This document shows, one piece after another, positions 24,369-24,595 of a DNA stretch of 24,595 nucleotides. Origin of the DNA: Bacteroidales bacterium UBA1256 (GTDB lineage: Bacteria; Bacteroidota; Bacteroidia; Bacteroidales; Paludibacteraceae); contig DBVU01000024.1 in assembly GCA_002308195.1 (NCBI GenBank), forward strand, positions 301-24,895, written 5' to 3'. The position numbers and the translations under genes are program-made. The notes under the pieces are model-generated. The model was not told the origin of the DNA. It made no database searches and worked only from the letters and a program-made list of their open reading frames with translations. Each line of letters opens with the position of its first letter. Position 1 is the stretch's first letter.

Positions 24369-24595
24369 ATGAAAAAAATTCTATTTATTCTTTTCGCATT
24401 TCTTCTGCTCCCTTCCCTTCAGGGAGGGGATGGAGGTAGGCTCTCAGCTAAACGCGAGCCAAAACCACAAGAAGTAGATTCTACGGGACGTAAAATCAAG
24501 ACAGGGTGGAACTTTGGTATCCTCCCGTCCGTAGCCTATGATGCCGACTATGGCTTCCAGGGAGGTTTGCTGACCAATGTCTATTACTACGGCGA
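24369..24595 (+). CDS. Outer-membrane beta-barrel protein (BamA/TamA surface-antigen-like), 5' part, cut by the window end
   Basis: The ATG at 24369 opens a frame that runs off the window (75 codons seen). It starts with a signal peptide (MKKILFILFAFLLLPSLQ), a low-complexity GGDGGRLSAKREPKPQ stretch, and then KTGWNFGILPSVAYDADYGF followed by QGGLLTNVYYYG, which resembles the opening of Bacteroidota surface-antigen/BamA-like barrel proteins. A GC-rich hairpin repeat (24409-24430) lies in frame right after the signal peptide and appears to have added several residues. Most of the barrel is outside the window, so the family call is moderate. Confidence 0.72.
   Translation, partial: MKKILFILFAFLLLPSLQGGDGGRLSAKREPKPQEVDSTGRKIKTGWNFGILPSVAYDADYGFQGGLLTNVYYYG
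24409..24430. repeat. Palindromic GC-rich element inside the signal-peptide region of the last gene
   Basis: The sequence CCCTTCCCTTCAGGGAGGGG (24410-24429) with one flanking base on each side pairs as a 10-bp stem (one T-G wobble) with a 2-nt apex, followed by GATGGAGGTAGG. This resembles the CCCTCCC...GGGAGGGG-type short palindromic repeats scattered in Bacteroidales genomes. It is unusual in being translated in frame. Confidence 0.6.

Noticed and set aside
1..24595. tRNA, rRNA, insertion sequences or phage genes
   Set aside because: No cloverleaf-like stretch, transposase, integrase or phage protein could be recognised in any part of the window.

Overview
The window looks like Bacteroidota DNA, most probably order Bacteroidales. 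Two promoters fit the Bacteroidota pattern TTTG-N19/20-TAnnTTTG closely, ribosome binding sites are weak, and several genes have recognisable Bacteroidota homologues: a GH43 enzyme, a DUF819 permease, an acyltransferase with the NHxNALxD variant motif, and a tyrosine ammonia-lyase very like the flavobacterial pigment enzymes. I cannot name the species.

Layout. (1) 1-95: an 11-bp-stem terminator that can serve both strands. (2) 96-2546, minus strand: a BtuC/FecCD-type permease followed by a GH43 glycosidase, reading away from (3) panB (2647-3462). The permease and panB are driven by overlapping divergent promoters. (4) 3560-22050, plus strand: an almost gapless run of about 18.5 kb that I read as an aryl polyene (APE, flexirubin/xanthomonadin-like) pigment gene cluster. 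(5) 22066-23125: a possible 21-aa membrane peptide and a PlsC-type acyltransferase. (6) 23162 to the end: a DUF819 permease and the 5' part of an outer-membrane protein gene.

How the cluster should work (established for the families, inferred for this strain). The ammonia-lyase (4402) makes 4-coumarate. The PaaK-like ligase (18569) activates it for loading on one of two acyl carrier proteins (9069, 12177). Ketosynthases (6641, 10610, 12431), a FabG-type ketoreductase (5910) and two hotdog dehydratases (10194, 14952) then extend it into a conjugated polyene without full reduction. A methyltransferase (7962) probably decorates the aryl head. An LpxL/HtrB-like acyltransferase (9319) and a three-domain glycosyltransferase/acyltransferase/FAD-oxidoreductase fusion (15256) probably attach the polyene to a lipid or sugar-lipid. 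A small permease (14158), a LolA-like protein (14519) and an MMPL/RND exporter (19855) would move the product to the outer membrane. No DarA/DarB (dialkylresorcinol) genes are visible, so an aryl-polyene ester is more likely than a true flexirubin, unless those genes lie elsewhere.

Most notable: the triple-domain fusion; two half-ketosynthase modules without the catalytic Cys (one free, one fused to an intact ketosynthase); a dehydratase pair whose catalytic His and Glu are split between the two proteins; a FabI enoyl reductase translationally coupled to a pathway that should keep its double bonds; a methyltransferase lacking the usual O-methylation His; and a strictly phased 6 x 11-bp repeat in the only sizeable gap of the operon.
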